Below are positions 29,256-38,385 of a stretch of 64,000 bases of DNA, piece after piece. This stretch comes from Pseudomonas viridiflava (GTDB taxonomy: Bacteria; Pseudomonadota; Gammaproteobacteria; Pseudomonadales; Pseudomonadaceae). Both the position numbers and the translations under genes were made by a program. The notes beneath the pieces are model-generated. The model saw only the letters and a program-made list of their open reading frames with translations, was not told where the DNA came from and made no database searches. The DNA lies in assembly GCF_900573885.1 (NCBI RefSeq), contig NZ_UPSE01000306.1, forward strand, positions 62,001 through 126,000, written 5' to 3'. Numbering within the stretch: position 1 is the first letter of the stretch; each line of letters begins with the position of its first letter.

Positions 29256-31676
29256 TCAGAAGCCGATGGTGGCCGATACCAGATAGGTGCGTGGCGTCGA
29301 CAAGCTCAGCCCGGCCTCACTGTCGTCGGACGCACCGGCTGATGCCCAGTAGCGTTCGTCCATGACGTTCTCGATACCGGCGCGCAGGGTGATGTCTTTT
29401 TCCAGCGCTTTGAAGGCGTAACGCGCGCCGACGTCGTAGCGTTCCCAGCCGTCGATCTGCTTGCTGTTGGCCTGGTCGAGGTATTGCGAGCTGGAGTGGA
29501 TGCCGCGCGCGGTCAGGGTTACGCCGTTGAGGCCGGGCACGTCCCATTCGGCGCCCATGTTGACGTTGTATTCTGGCGTGGCGGGTGCGCGGTTGCCGTC
29601 GGAAATGCCGCCCACGGTGCCGCTCAGTTCGCTGTCGATGTACATCACCCCGCCCATCAGGCGGAAGCCTTGCAGCGGCTCGCCGAACACGCTCAGTTCA
29701 ATGCCTTTGTTTTCGCGCTTGCCGTTGGGGCCGAACACCCGCGAGGTGGCGTTGGTTTCGTAGGCTGGCTGTTTGATGCGGAACGCCGCGGCGGTCAATG
29801 CGAAAGTGCCGAGGTCGTACTTGGCGCCCACTTCTACCTGACGGCTGATAAAGGGCGGGAAGATTTCGTCCGGGTTGACCGAGGTCGACGGCGCGATCTT
29901 GCCCTGGCTAAGGCCTTCCATGTAGTTGGCGTACAGCGACAGCTCGTCGGTGAGCTTGTACAGCACGCCGCCGGAGGGCGAGACCTTCTCTTCGTCATAG
30001 GCAGTTTTGCCTTTGACGCCGTTGGACCAGTCGTCCACTTCCACACGCTGCCAGCGCGCGCCGAGGGTCAGCAGCAGGCGATTGTCGAAAAAGCCCAGGG
30101 TGTCGGAGAGCGCTACGCCGCTGAAGTGGTTCTCGGTGTACACCTCCGGGTCCGGGCGAATCGGCGTGTTCGGGGTGGGCGTGGGTACTGGGTTGTAGAG
30201 GTTGCTGGTGGCGTTGGCGTAGCGCGCGCCGCCGTTGGTGAAGTCCATGTAGAAGTAGCTGGCCGACAGGTTCAGCTCATGGCTGACCGGGCCGGTGTCG
30301 AACCAGTTGCGCACACCGGCGCCGGCGGTGCGCACCGATTCGTCACGGGTGAAGTCGCGCGGCTGCACAACAAAGGTACCGGCGTTGTTGTTGACCGGCA
30401 CGTTGTGGCGCAGAAAGTCATGGTTGCTTTCCCGCGCGCCAACCGAGCCGTAGGCCAGCAGCGAATCGCTGAGGTCGTACTCGGCGTGCACGGCGCCAAA
30501 GGTGTCTTCGGTGCGCGCTTTGGTCCACGACTGCGCGTAGTTGCGGCGCACGTCGTCGGCGTCCGGCACGTCGGCCAGAGCGCCGATCAGCACGCGTTCC
30601 TGCGGGGCGTCGGTGTCGCGTTCGGTGTGGCCGATATCGGTGGAAAGGCGCAGGCGCTCGCCACGAAAGTCCAGGCCCAGCACCGCCATTTCGCGGTCGA
30701 CGCTCTGGTGATCCCACTCGGTGTCGCCGGACTGCTTCACGCCGTTGAAGCGCAGGCCGAATTGGTTGCCTTCGCCGAAACGCCGGCCGATATCCACGGC
30801 GCCGCCGATCTGGCTGTCGGAGGCGTAGCTGCCAGTGAATTCGGTCAGCGCTTTGTCGTCGGCACGCTTGGGCACCACGTTGATACCGCCGCCTACGCTG
30901 CCGCGCGGCGAGATGCCGTTGATCAATTGGCTCGGGCCCTTGAGCACGTCGACGCGGTCGGCCATTTCCATGTCGATGGAATACGTCGGCAGGATGCCGT
31001 AGAGGCCGTTGTAGGAAACGTCGCTGTTGAACAGGCTCAAACCGCGAATGGTGAATTGCTCGAAGCGCCCGCCTGCCGGGTTGGTGGCCCGCACAGACGG
31101 GTCGCTGGCGACCAGGTCGTTCAAGGTGCGTGCCTGCAGATTCTTCACCGCCTCGCTGGTGTAGGTGGTCATGCTGAATGGCGTTTCCATGAAGTCACGC
31201 GAGCCGAGCAAACCTTGCGAGCCACGGCGGGCGATCTGGCCGCCGGCGTAGCGTTCGCCGTCGGTGGCGTTTTGCGCAGTGGTGATGCTGGTAGGCGCAA
31301 TCTCCACGGCGCTACCCACTGGCGCGGCCGGCACCACGGTGTAGGCGCCCTCCCCGGCTTGCTTCAACTGCAAGCCGCTGCCTTGCAGCAATTGCGCAAA
31401 CCCTTCTTCCACCCCATAACTGCCGGTGAGGCCGGGGCTGTTGCGGCCGCTGACCAGGGCTGGGTCAACGGACAGATTCACACCGGCCTGGCTGGCAAAG
31501 CGGGTTAGCGCGCCGCTCAGACTGCCGGCGGCAATCTGCACGCTGTGGCGGGCGTCATCGGCCAGGCTGGGCACGGCATGCAGCGCACTGGCCAGACTCA
31601 GAATCAGGCCCAGTTGCGACAACGGGCGCACGGCAAAAGGCAAACGGTTGGGGCGATGCGGCTGGACGACGGACAT
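29256..31676 (-). CDS. TonB-dependent siderophore receptor with N-terminal signalling domain (FpvA-like)
   Basis: This is an 806-residue outer-membrane receptor. A signal peptide (about residues 1-40, ending LHAVPSLA) is followed by a secretin/TonB short N-terminal domain at ~45-115 (SLSGALTRFASQAGVNLSV), which transducers use to talk to a FecR-type regulator. A plug domain (~150-270, with IRGLSLFNSDVSYNG) and a 22-strand-type barrel ending in an aromatic C-terminus (YLVSATIGF) complete it. Energy comes from TonB-ExbB-ExbD. It lies just downstream of the sigma/anti-sigma pair in the same direction, with a 65-nt gap, and upstream of the NRPS genes. The likely ligand is the siderophore made by this cluster, hence the comparison with FpvA; the ligand is inferred from context. 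A terminator follows. Confidence 0.93.
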   Translation of the reverse strand: MSVVQPHRPNRLPFAVRPLSQLGLILSLASALHAVPSLADDARHSVQIAAGSLSGALTRFASQAGVNLSVDPALVSGRNSPGLTGSYGVEEGFAQLLQGSGLQLKQAGEGAYTVVPAAPVGSAVEIAPTSITTAQNATDGERYAGGQIARRGSQGLLGSRDFMETPFSMTTYTSEAVKNLQARTLNDLVASDPSVRATNPAGGRFEQFTIRGLSLFNSDVSYNGLYGILPTYSIDMEMADRVDVLKGPSQLINGISPRGSVGGGINVVPKRADDKALTEFTGSYASDSQIGGAVDIGRRFGEGNQFGLRFNGVKQSGDTEWDHQSVDREMAVLGLDFRGERLRLSTDIGHTERDTDAPQERVLIGALADVPDADDVRRNYAQSWTKARTEDTFGAVHAEYDLSDSLLAYGSVGARESNHDFLRHNVPVNNNAGTFVVQPRDFTRDESVRTAGAGVRNWFDTGPVSHELNLSASYFYMDFTNGGARYANATSNLYNPVPTPTPNTPIRPDPEVYTENHFSGVALSDTLGFFDNRLLLTLGARWQRVEVDDWSNGVKGKTAYDEEKVSPSGGVLYKLTDELSLYANYMEGLSQGKIAPSTSVNPDEIFPPFISRQVEVGAKYDLGTFALTAAAFRIKQPAYETNATSRVFGPNGKRENKGIELSVFGEPLQGFRLMGGVMYIDSELSGTVGGISDGNRAPATPEYNVNMGAEWDVPGLNGVTLTARGIHSSSQYLDQANSKQIDGWERYDVGARYAFKALEKDITLRAGIENVMDERYWASAGASDDSEAGLSLSTPRTYLVSATIGF

Positions 31677-31741
31677 GGAGGAAAGCTCTCGATTCAGTTC
31701 ACTTGCCTGGAATGACCGGCGAGATGAAAAAAAGGGACAGC

Positions 31742-32704
31742 TCAGCCCAGATTATTTTTTTGCACCGGATTCTTCGGCACCAGCGTCACCCAATAACGTG
31801 TGCGCGACTGCACCTGAACCGGCAAGGTGGCCGCGAGCAGCGCCAGCACGTTATCGGTGTTATCGAGGCGAAAACTGCCGGTTACCCGCAGCCCTTCAAG
31901 CTCGGGCGACCAGCGCAACAGGCCCGGCCGGAAGCGGCTCAGCTCTCGCAGAAAATCGCCCAGCGCCTGGTTTTCCGCGACCAGCACGCCGTCGCGCCAA
32001 CCTGGCTGCGACGCTTCAAAGCGGCCGACCGGGCTGATGCCGCCGACGTTCATGTCCACCTGCTGCCCGGCGCGTAACACCCGCGGCGCGCCATGCAACG
32101 GCTGCACCTGCACCTCGCCGCTGTACACCGAAACGTGGCAGGCATGCTCATTGCGGCGCACGCACACGTCGCTATTGGCGACTGCAAGCTGCCCGTACGG
32201 CATCTGAAGGGTCAGCGCCTGGTTGCCGGGCACCGTCAATGCCAGCTCGCCACGCAGCAAGGTGACGGTGCGAGTCGCCAGGTCGACATTCACGGCGCTG
32301 TCGGTACTGAGTTCCACGGTGCTGCCATCGGCCAGGGTATGACGGCTGCGCTCGCCAATGGCGGTATGCAGGTCGGCGTTCCAGGCATCCAGCGGCAATT
32401 GGCGACTGATCAGCCAGCCGGCTGGCAGCAGCGCCGCCACGGCCAGGGCTCGTTTCAGCGTGGCGCGGCGGGCCAGGTCGGGGCGATCCAGCGTGGCCAT
32501 GGCCAGTTCCGGCGGCACGCCGCTGAAACGCTCGCGCAAAAGCTGGGCCTTCTGCCAGGTGGCCTCGTGCTGGGAATGGCTGCTGCGCCATTGTTGCAGG
32601 CGGCGGTGATCGTCTTCCGTGGCCGCGCCCGACTCCAGCAACGCCAGCCAGCGCGCCGCCGCACGGGCCACTTCCACGGCTTCGCCTGTGGCCGGCGCGC
32701 GCAT
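31742..32704 (-). CDS. FecR-family anti-sigma/sigma regulator
   Basis: This 320-residue protein has an N-terminal cytoplasmic DUF4880-type segment (ARAAARWLALLESGAATEDD, residues ~12-32), one membrane segment around residues 85-102 (LAVAALLPAGWLISRQL), then the periplasmic FecR domain (RHTLADGSTVELSTDSAVNV, ~121-140) and a C-terminal DUF4974-like part. FecR proteins hold the matching ECF sigma factor and release it when the TonB receptor binds its ligand through the signalling domain. The start codon overlaps the sigma stop as TGATG, so the two are translationally coupled, and the receptor follows after 65 nt. This is the standard sigma/anti-sigma/receptor order of cell-surface signalling systems. 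Confidence 0.93.
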   Translation of the reverse strand: MRAPATGEAVEVARAAARWLALLESGAATEDDHRRLQQWRSSHSQHEATWQKAQLLRERFSGVPPELAMATLDRPDLARRATLKRALAVAALLPAGWLISRQLPLDAWNADLHTAIGERSRHTLADGSTVELSTDSAVNVDLATRTVTLLRGELALTVPGNQALTLQMPYGQLAVANSDVCVRRNEHACHVSVYSGEVQVQPLHGAPRVLRAGQQVDMNVGGISPVGRFEASQPGWRDGVLVAENQALGDFLRELSRFRPGLLRWSPELEGLRVTGSFRLDNTDNVLALLAATLPVQVQSRTRYWVTLVPKNPVQKNNLG

Positions 32705-33225
32705 CAGAGTTCCACCAGCAAACAGTGTTCGTAGGCTTGCGCCATGTAGCGCTTCACCGTGCGTTCGGAAATGCTCAGCTGCTCAGCAATTTCGCGGTAA
32801 CCGAGGCCATGCAACTGGCTTAACAAAAAGGCGCGCCGCACCGGCGCTGCCAGGCCATCGAGCAGTTCGTCTAGGGCATGCAGGGTTTCCAACAGCAACC
32901 AGCGCTGTTCCGGTGACGGCACGCATTCTTGCGGCAGCTGCGCGAGCGCTTCCAGATACGCCTGTTCCAGGCTGCGACGGGTATAGAAGTTGCTCAGCAG
33001 GCGCTTGCCCACGGTGAGCAGATAGGCGCGCGGCTCGCGTAAATCGGCCAGCGGCTGCGCGCTGGAGAGCACGCGAAGGAAGGTGTCCTGGCTGATATCC
33101 GCCGCATCCCACGCGTTGCCAACGCGGCGGCGCAACCAGCTTTCCAGCCACGTGCGGTGCTCGCGATACAGCGCGGTCAGGCCGTGCTCCGGCCTGTGCT
33201 GGGGCGTTGAGGCGACTTCAGTCAT
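32704..33225 (-). CDS. FecI-type ECF RNA polymerase sigma factor
   Basis: This protein has 173 residues. Region 2 (LYREHRTWLESWLRRRVGN, then DISQDTFLRVL) spans ~19-55, and region 4 (GLGYREIAEQLSISERTVKR) sits at ~139-158. It resembles the iron-starvation sigma factors FecI/FpvI and is therefore expected to drive the nearby receptor gene when released by the FecR-type partner. The NRPS promoter looks PvdS-like (TAAAT-N16-CGT), so this sigma factor may not be the one that drives the synthetases. A Fur-like site and an inverted repeat lie directly upstream (33234-33278), consistent with iron repression. Confidence 0.93.
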   Translation of the reverse strand: MTEVASTPQHRPEHGLTALYREHRTWLESWLRRRVGNAWDAADISQDTFLRVLSSAQPLADLREPRAYLLTVGKRLLSNFYTRRSLEQAYLEALAQLPQECVPSPEQRWLLLETLHALDELLDGLAAPVRRAFLLSQLHGLGYREIAEQLSISERTVKRYMAQAYEHCLLVEL

Positions 33226-33233
33226 TGCGAACG

Positions 33234-33278
33234 GCTCTGCCTTGAAACAAATGCGATTGATTCTATTTAAGGCAGAGC
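33234..33278 (-). promoter_or_regulatory. Inverted repeat enclosing a Fur-like site upstream of the sigma gene
   Basis: A perfect 10-bp inverted repeat (GCTCTGCCTT at 33234-33243, AAGGCAGAGC at 33269-33278) flanks an AT-rich imperfect palindrome at 33249-33268 (AAATGCGATTGATTCTATTT) that resembles pseudomonad Fur boxes. The repeat ends 9 nt before the sigma-factor ATG, so in RNA its stem would include the purine stretch available for ribosome binding. Fur binding is inference. Confidence 0.5.
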
Positions 33279-33321
33279 GTCATACCAAGCGATTTTATCG
33301 ATTCAGGCGTTTATCGAGCCT

Positions 33322-35691
33322 TTAGATGCTCACAAATACCGCCGACGTCCAGATGCGCGACTGGTCGCGCTGGCGTGCGGTGATAAACAGCGGGTGCTCG
33401 CGGGCCGGGTCCAGCGCCAGTTCGTCGAGCCCAATACTGCCCTGCACCTCGCGCGGCAACGGCTGCTCGGTGATGCGCTCCAGCGCCACTTGCAGTTCGG
33501 CGCCCGGCAGTTTTTCCACCACCGCGCCCTGCTCCAGCAACTGCTCGCCCGACACCTGCACGCTCACGGTCGGGGCGTGCACATGGGGATGGGGCTGCAA
33601 CGCATCGCCCACTTTCACGTAAGCGTCTACGCGGCTGGTGAGGCTGATGCGCGCGCCCGCCAGTTGCGACAGTTCGAGTTCCAGGCTGTCCGTGTCGCCA
33701 TTGGTGTCGGTGCGAAAGGCCAGCGTGGTGGCGTTTTTGCGCCACACGGTTTGCTCCGGGTGATCGGCGCCGAGGAAGTTGAAGCCGTTGATGACGGCGC
33801 CCGTAATCTCGATTTCGCCGCTCCAATACGCACCGCGATAACGGTCTTTGATCCGTGCGCCGCCCAGGCGTACCCGCACGCGGCGGCTGGAAAGCCCGGC
33901 TTCTTTATGCAGGTTGCGCGACCAGATGCACTGCTCGCCATCGAACAGTTCCACCTGCTCCCAGCCGGCATCGCCAAGCAGGCGGTAGTCCAGGGTTTGC
34001 CCGGCTTCTGCGCGCAGCACGTCGCCCATCAGGTGTGAACCGACCTTCACCACGCCCACGCTGCGCTCGCCGGTGGTGGCAAAGGTGTGCCGGGCCCGCA
34101 GTGCTTTGCCGACGCCGGCGCGGTCGAAGCTGTCGGCGATAACGCCGGTCAGGCCACCGCGCGAACCAAACACCGCCGTGGCCGGCACGCCGCCGCCGCA
34201 ACGGCCTTGGTGCTCGTCACTGTTGGCCGCCGCGCCGACGCGGTAACCGCGCTGCAAGGCTTCGGCGTACACCCAGTGAAATTGCCCCCAGGCCGAGCCC
34301 ACTTCGATCAGGCGTTCAAGCTCGGGGTGATGCCAGTCCAGATTGCAGCGGCGCCCACCCACGTGCGGCATCATCAAATGCCCTTCGGGATTTTTCGCGT
34401 AGGCCGCGTACAGCTCATCCACCGGCCAGGCGCCGGGTTTGATGGTGCCGGCGGTGAATTCATTCCATTCGAACGAGCGCACCAGCCGCCCTTGCGCATC
34501 GAAGGGAAACTCCGGTTTGCCGTCGTGCAGAAACACCACATTGCGGTCGCCACCGGCGCAGGAGTTGCCGCACCACTCGGTGCCCGGGTAGCAGACGAAG
34601 CGCCCCGGCTCGTTGAGTTCGCCGATCAATGCCACGGCGGCGTCCCAGCGTTTCTCGGTGATGTTGAAGTCGTTGGCGGTGTAACCCAGCACGTCGAGGC
34701 CGGCCACGTCGCGGCCGTAGCTGAGGTTATAAAGCGTGTCGTTGGTGCCCACGGTGTCATCGGAATGCACGTGCAAATCGGCATACAGCGGGCGAATGCC
34801 GGCGCCCGCTTCGTCCACGGTTATATACGCCTGCGCCGGGGCGATGCCCGCCTCGTCTGCCTGCACCCTCACAGACCACTCGCCCACTTCCTCCAGCTTT
34901 AATGCGGGTACGCGAACCACCGCCCAGCCTTCGGGCGCCAAGGTGATCGGCAGCGCCAGGCTGCTGCCGCGCGGGCCGTTAAGCAGCAGCGTGCCGGTCA
35001 GCGGCAGGTTGCGGCAGGTATTACCCCAGGCATCGTCGGCGCGAATCAGTACATCGAACGGCTGCCCCTGACCGACCAGACGCGGCACGATCACCAGCAC
35101 CCGCTCCGGCACGCCAGGCACGATATCGAGCAGCAAATCGCCCGGCACTTCGGCAAATTTGGAGCTGCCCAGCGGGTCGATAAACAGGCGCAGGCGGAAG
35201 TCTTTTTCGACAAAGCTCTGCACGCGCGTGCCCGCCCCGCCCTGGCGACGGTCGCCGATGCGAATGACGATGCGGTCGCCGGGGTTGAGGTAGCCGTCCA
35301 CGATGTCGATCAGGATGGCTTTTTGAAACGGCCGCTCGTGGCCCTTCTGGTCGAAGCGCACGTTCAGGTGCTGCACGGTCGCCGGGCTTTGCCCTGGCAC
35401 CAGCTCGCCGGCCTGGTATTCGGCACTCACGTAGTTGGCGGCGCGGGGGTCGGAGGTCTGGAACAGCGCCCAATCGGAATAGAACTTGAACGCCAATTTG
35501 AGCCAGGCGCCGTCGGCCAGACCGCTGCCGCCGACCTCGTACACGAAGGTGATTTCGTCCCACTGGCCGGCCACCAGGGTCTGGCGGTCGCAACGGATGC
35601 TGCCCAGAAACGGCCGCGCCTTGTTGCGCGCATACAGGCCGACGGGGGCGGTGTATTCGCCGGCTTCACGGGGATCGAACGTCTGGCTCAC
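33322..35691 (-). CDS. DUF3604 (PHP-like) protein of unknown function
   Basis: This is a 789-residue protein without a signal peptide. The first ~290 residues look like beta-rich domains. A metal-binding-type motif DLHVHSDDT occurs near residue 305, followed by YNLSYGRDVAGLDVLGYTAN, and a later NSDEHQGRCGGG near ~494. These features match the DUF3604 family, which is related to PHP-type metallohydrolases. The C-terminal ~270 residues are again beta-rich. The gene is the last of a minus-strand operon, 42 nt after the permease of an SsuABC-type transporter, so it probably acts on the imported compound. The substrate is unknown, with organosulfur or other nitrogen/sulfur compounds possible. No experimental function for this family is known to me. 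Confidence 0.8.
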   Translation of the reverse strand: MSQTFDPREAGEYTAPVGLYARNKARPFLGSIRCDRQTLVAGQWDEITFVYEVGGSGLADGAWLKLAFKFYSDWALFQTSDPRAANYVSAEYQAGELVPGQSPATVQHLNVRFDQKGHERPFQKAILIDIVDGYLNPGDRIVIRIGDRRQGGAGTRVQSFVEKDFRLRLFIDPLGSSKFAEVPGDLLLDIVPGVPERVLVIVPRLVGQGQPFDVLIRADDAWGNTCRNLPLTGTLLLNGPRGSSLALPITLAPEGWAVVRVPALKLEEVGEWSVRVQADEAGIAPAQAYITVDEAGAGIRPLYADLHVHSDDTVGTNDTLYNLSYGRDVAGLDVLGYTANDFNITEKRWDAAVALIGELNEPGRFVCYPGTEWCGNSCAGGDRNVVFLHDGKPEFPFDAQGRLVRSFEWNEFTAGTIKPGAWPVDELYAAYAKNPEGHLMMPHVGGRRCNLDWHHPELERLIEVGSAWGQFHWVYAEALQRGYRVGAAANSDEHQGRCGGGVPATAVFGSRGGLTGVIADSFDRAGVGKALRARHTFATTGERSVGVVKVGSHLMGDVLRAEAGQTLDYRLLGDAGWEQVELFDGEQCIWSRNLHKEAGLSSRRVRVRLGGARIKDRYRGAYWSGEIEITGAVINGFNFLGADHPEQTVWRKNATTLAFRTDTNGDTDSLELELSQLAGARISLTSRVDAYVKVGDALQPHPHVHAPTVSVQVSGEQLLEQGAVVEKLPGAELQVALERITEQPLPREVQGSIGLDELALDPAREHPLFITARQRDQSRIWTSAVFVSI

Positions 35692-35733
35692 GGTAAGTCC
35701 TCTTGATCAAAAAGAATGCAGCGGCGCGCCCGT

Positions 35734-36495
35734 TCAGGCGGCGCGCCACGCTTGGTAGTGACGCTCGATGCGGCGGAACACCAAGGCTTCCATCAGCCAG
35801 GCGAGCAAGCCGATCAACACGATGCCCAGCAGCACCTGGCTGCTGTTGCCGATCTGCCCGCCCATCGACACCATCCAGCCGATGCCTTGCGAGGCGCCGA
35901 TCATTTCCGCGGCCACCAGCGCACGCCAGCCCTGGCTGAAACCAATGCGCAACGCGGCGGTGAGAAACGGCAGCGACGCCGGCAAATACACCAGGCCGAG
36001 CAACTGCCAGCGATTGGCACCCAGGGTGCGCGCGGCGCGTACTTCGCCGTCGCGAATGCCGAGCACGCCTTCCTGAATGGTCACCGCCATGGGGAACACG
36101 GCGGCGATGAAAATCACCAGCACGATGGAGAAAAAACCAAAGCCGAAAATAATCAGAATCAACGGCGCCCAGACGATCGGCGGAATGGCCATAAACAGGC
36201 TGTTGAGGGGCGAGATGAAATCGCGAAAACGCCGCGACAACCCCGCCGCCCCGCCCAACACCACGGCCACCAGCACCGCACTGAAAAAGCCGGCCAGCTC
36301 TTCCAGCACACTGGCTTTGAACTGCTTCCACAGCGAGCCGTCGTCAATCCAGCGCAGCGCTTCGCCTGCCACGGTCCAGGGCTGCGGCAGCACGTAGCTG
36401 GGAAAGCGGCTGGCCAGGGCAATCCACACCAGCAGCAAAAACGGCAGCGAGGCCCAGCCCCAGTTCGGTGTTGGCAGTGACAAGGTGCGCTTCAT
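35734..36495 (-). CDS. ABC transporter permease, nitrate/sulfonate/taurine (SsuC/TauC) type
   Basis: The ATG at 36495 (MKRTLSLPTPNW) is preferred over a TTG at 36507. The product has about 253 residues with roughly six membrane segments and the EAA-type loop EVRAARTLGANRWQLLGLVYLP that contacts the ATPase. It is a BPD_transp_1 permease of the family that carries nitrate, sulfonates, taurine and bicarbonate. The gene follows the binding-protein gene closely and belongs to the same minus-strand operon as the ATPase upstream and the DUF3604 gene downstream. Confidence 0.9.
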   Translation of the reverse strand: MKRTLSLPTPNWGWASLPFLLLVWIALASRFPSYVLPQPWTVAGEALRWIDDGSLWKQFKASVLEELAGFFSAVLVAVVLGGAAGLSRRFRDFISPLNSLFMAIPPIVWAPLILIIFGFGFFSIVLVIFIAAVFPMAVTIQEGVLGIRDGEVRAARTLGANRWQLLGLVYLPASLPFLTAALRIGFSQGWRALVAAEMIGASQGIGWMVSMGGQIGNSSQVLLGIVLIGLLAWLMEALVFRRIERHYQAWRAA

Positions 36496-36503
36496 GGCTG
36501 GGC

Positions 36504-37493
36504 TCAACGCGAGGCTTTTTGCAGGTACGAGGTGTCCACCAGATCCTTGAGGGGAATCTGCGCGTCCATGAATTTCAGTTCGTTGGAGTAGTTCATCAGG
36601 CGCTGGATAAACGCCAGGTCCGAGGCTTGCAGCTCGGCCGACCAGCCCAGGCGCTTGCGCGCTTCGGCGACAATTTCCACGCCGCTGACGGTGCTGCCGT
36701 CGGCGCGTTGCACGGTTTCCAGCTTGAAGGCCTCGGCAATAATTGCGTTGGCCTCAGCCGGGTGTTCGTTGAGAAAGGCGATGGCCTTGCGGTGGGCGCG
36801 CAGCAGTTTCACCACGTCGTCGGGGCGTTGCTGCAGGGTTTCCGGCAGGCCGATCACCACGTACCACGGGTAGTTGGGCAGTGCCTGGTTAACGTCGAGC
36901 AACAGTCGCGACGAGCCGCGCAACAGCGCCTGGCTGACAAAGGGTTCCCAAGTGAAGGCCGCATCGACAATGCCGCGCTCCAGCGCCGCGTTCATGTTGC
37001 CGGGCGGCATGTCGACGATTTCAACGTCGGTGTCCGGTTCCAGCTTGGCGTTTTCTTTAAGCACGTAGCCGCGCAGCAACACGTCCATGCCGCTGCCCTT
37101 TTTCACCCCGGCCAGCTTGTGGCCTTTGAGTTCGGCAAGGCTCTTGATCGGGCTGTCGCTGCGGGTCAGCACGGCGGCCTGACCGTAGTTGACCTTGGCC
37201 AGAATCACGCTCTTCAAGCCGCGTGCGTACCACTGATACACCGGCGGCGTGCCGACGTAGGCCACGTCCAATTCGTGGGCCGCGAGCGCCTGCTGAATGA
37301 CCGGGCCGTCGCCCAGGGCTTTGATGTCCACCGCCAGGCCTTCGTCGCGGTAGTAGCCCTGCTTCTCAGCGACGATAACCGGCGCGTTGGCCATGGCCAT
37401 CACGTAGCCGATACGCAGCGGTTCAGCAGCCTGGGCGAAACCCAGCCAGGAAGTGGCCGCCAGCGCGACGGGCAACAGCAGTGCTTTGATCAT
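36504..37493 (-). CDS. ABC transporter substrate-binding protein, SsuA/TauA (NMT1) family
   Basis: This 329-residue periplasmic protein has a clear signal peptide (MIKALLLPVALAATSWLGFAQA, cleavage before AEPLRIGYV). The fold matches aliphatic-sulfonate/nitrate/taurine binding proteins, with segments such as LDVAYVGTPPVYQWYARGLK and VDAAFTWEPFVSQALL. It lies 13 nt downstream of the ATPase gene and just before the permease. Ligand specificity cannot be read from the sequence; the neighbouring DUF3604 protein does not match the usual SsuD or TauD enzymes, so the compound may be neither an alkanesulfonate nor taurine. Confidence 0.9.
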   Translation of the reverse strand: MIKALLLPVALAATSWLGFAQAAEPLRIGYVMAMANAPVIVAEKQGYYRDEGLAVDIKALGDGPVIQQALAAHELDVAYVGTPPVYQWYARGLKSVILAKVNYGQAAVLTRSDSPIKSLAELKGHKLAGVKKGSGMDVLLRGYVLKENAKLEPDTDVEIVDMPPGNMNAALERGIVDAAFTWEPFVSQALLRGSSRLLLDVNQALPNYPWYVVIGLPETLQQRPDDVVKLLRAHRKAIAFLNEHPAEANAIIAEAFKLETVQRADGSTVSGVEIVAEARKRLGWSAELQASDLAFIQRLMNYSNELKFMDAQIPLKDLVDTSYLQKASR

Positions 37494-37506
37494 GAAATTC
37501 TCGGTA

Positions 37507-38385
37507 TCAGGAAGTGAGTTCAGAAAGCGACGGCGACTGCGCCATGACGTCGCCGATGCGTTCCATCAGCTCGTTGCGATAGTCGAGAAAAGCCGGCAAG
37601 CGGCGGGTGTCACGGTTGGTGCGGGGGCGCGGCAAGTCGATGGCGAGCTCGCTGTGAACTCCCCCTGGGGCAATGTTCAGCACCACCACACGGTCGGCGA
37701 GAAACACCGCTTCGTCGATGTCGTGGGTAATGAACAACACGGTCTGGCCCAGCTCGGCCCAGAGCCGCAGGGTTTCTTCATTCATGCTGTTGCGGCTGAT
37801 GGCATCGAGCGCGGCGAACGGTTCGTCCATCAGCAGTACCTGCGGCTCCAGCGCCAGCGTGCGGGCCAGCGCCACGCGCTGCTGCATGCCGCCCGACAGC
37901 TGACGCGGCAAGCGCTCGGCAGCCGCTTCAAGGCCGACCAATCGCAGGTAATGCAGCGCCTTTTCACGCTGCGCCGCCACATTCTGTTCACCGGCCACAC
38001 GCAAGCCGAAACGCACGTTTTCCAGCGCGCTTAGCCAGGGAAACAGTTGCGGGCTCTGGAACACATAACCCAGCGCCGGCAACTCCGGGCGCGCCGCTTC
38101 ACCGTGCACCAGCAAAAGTCCGGCCTGGGGTTTCTGGAAACCCGAAAGCAGGTTGAGCAAGGTGGTTTTGCCGCAACCCGAAGGCCCAAGAATGGCCACG
38201 AACTCGCCTGGCTTGGCGCTCAAGCTGAAATCGTGGAACACCACGTGGCCGTTGGGGTAGGCGAAATGCGCCGCGTCGACTTGCAAGGCGGGCTCTGGCA
38301 AGGCGAACTGTGGCATGGCGAGTTGGGTCTGGAAGTGGGACATGGCAAGGGGCGTCAGGTCATTTATACTGTCTGTGGTCATCAT
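37507..38385 (-). CDS. ABC transporter ATP-binding protein, nitrate/sulfonate type
   Basis: The ATPase domain is complete: Walker A GPSGCGKTT at residues 67-75, signature LSGGMQQR at 163-170, Walker B VLLMDEPFAALD at ~183-194 and H-loop FITHDIDEA. It is the first gene of the operon ATPase-binding protein-permease-DUF3604. The start is uncertain: ATG 38385 (used here) sits directly on the palindromic operator without a visible ribosome site, while ATG 38343 (MSHFQTQLAMPQ) would give a protein of more usual length. If transcription begins in or after the operator, the shorter form is more likely. Confidence 0.88.
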   Translation of the reverse strand: MMTTDSINDLTPLAMSHFQTQLAMPQFALPEPALQVDAAHFAYPNGHVVFHDFSLSAKPGEFVAILGPSGCGKTTLLNLLSGFQKPQAGLLLVHGEAARPELPALGYVFQSPQLFPWLSALENVRFGLRVAGEQNVAAQREKALHYLRLVGLEAAAERLPRQLSGGMQQRVALARTLALEPQVLLMDEPFAALDAISRNSMNEETLRLWAELGQTVLFITHDIDEAVFLADRVVVLNIAPGGVHSELAIDLPRPRTNRDTRRLPAFLDYRNELMERIGDVMAQSPSLSELTS

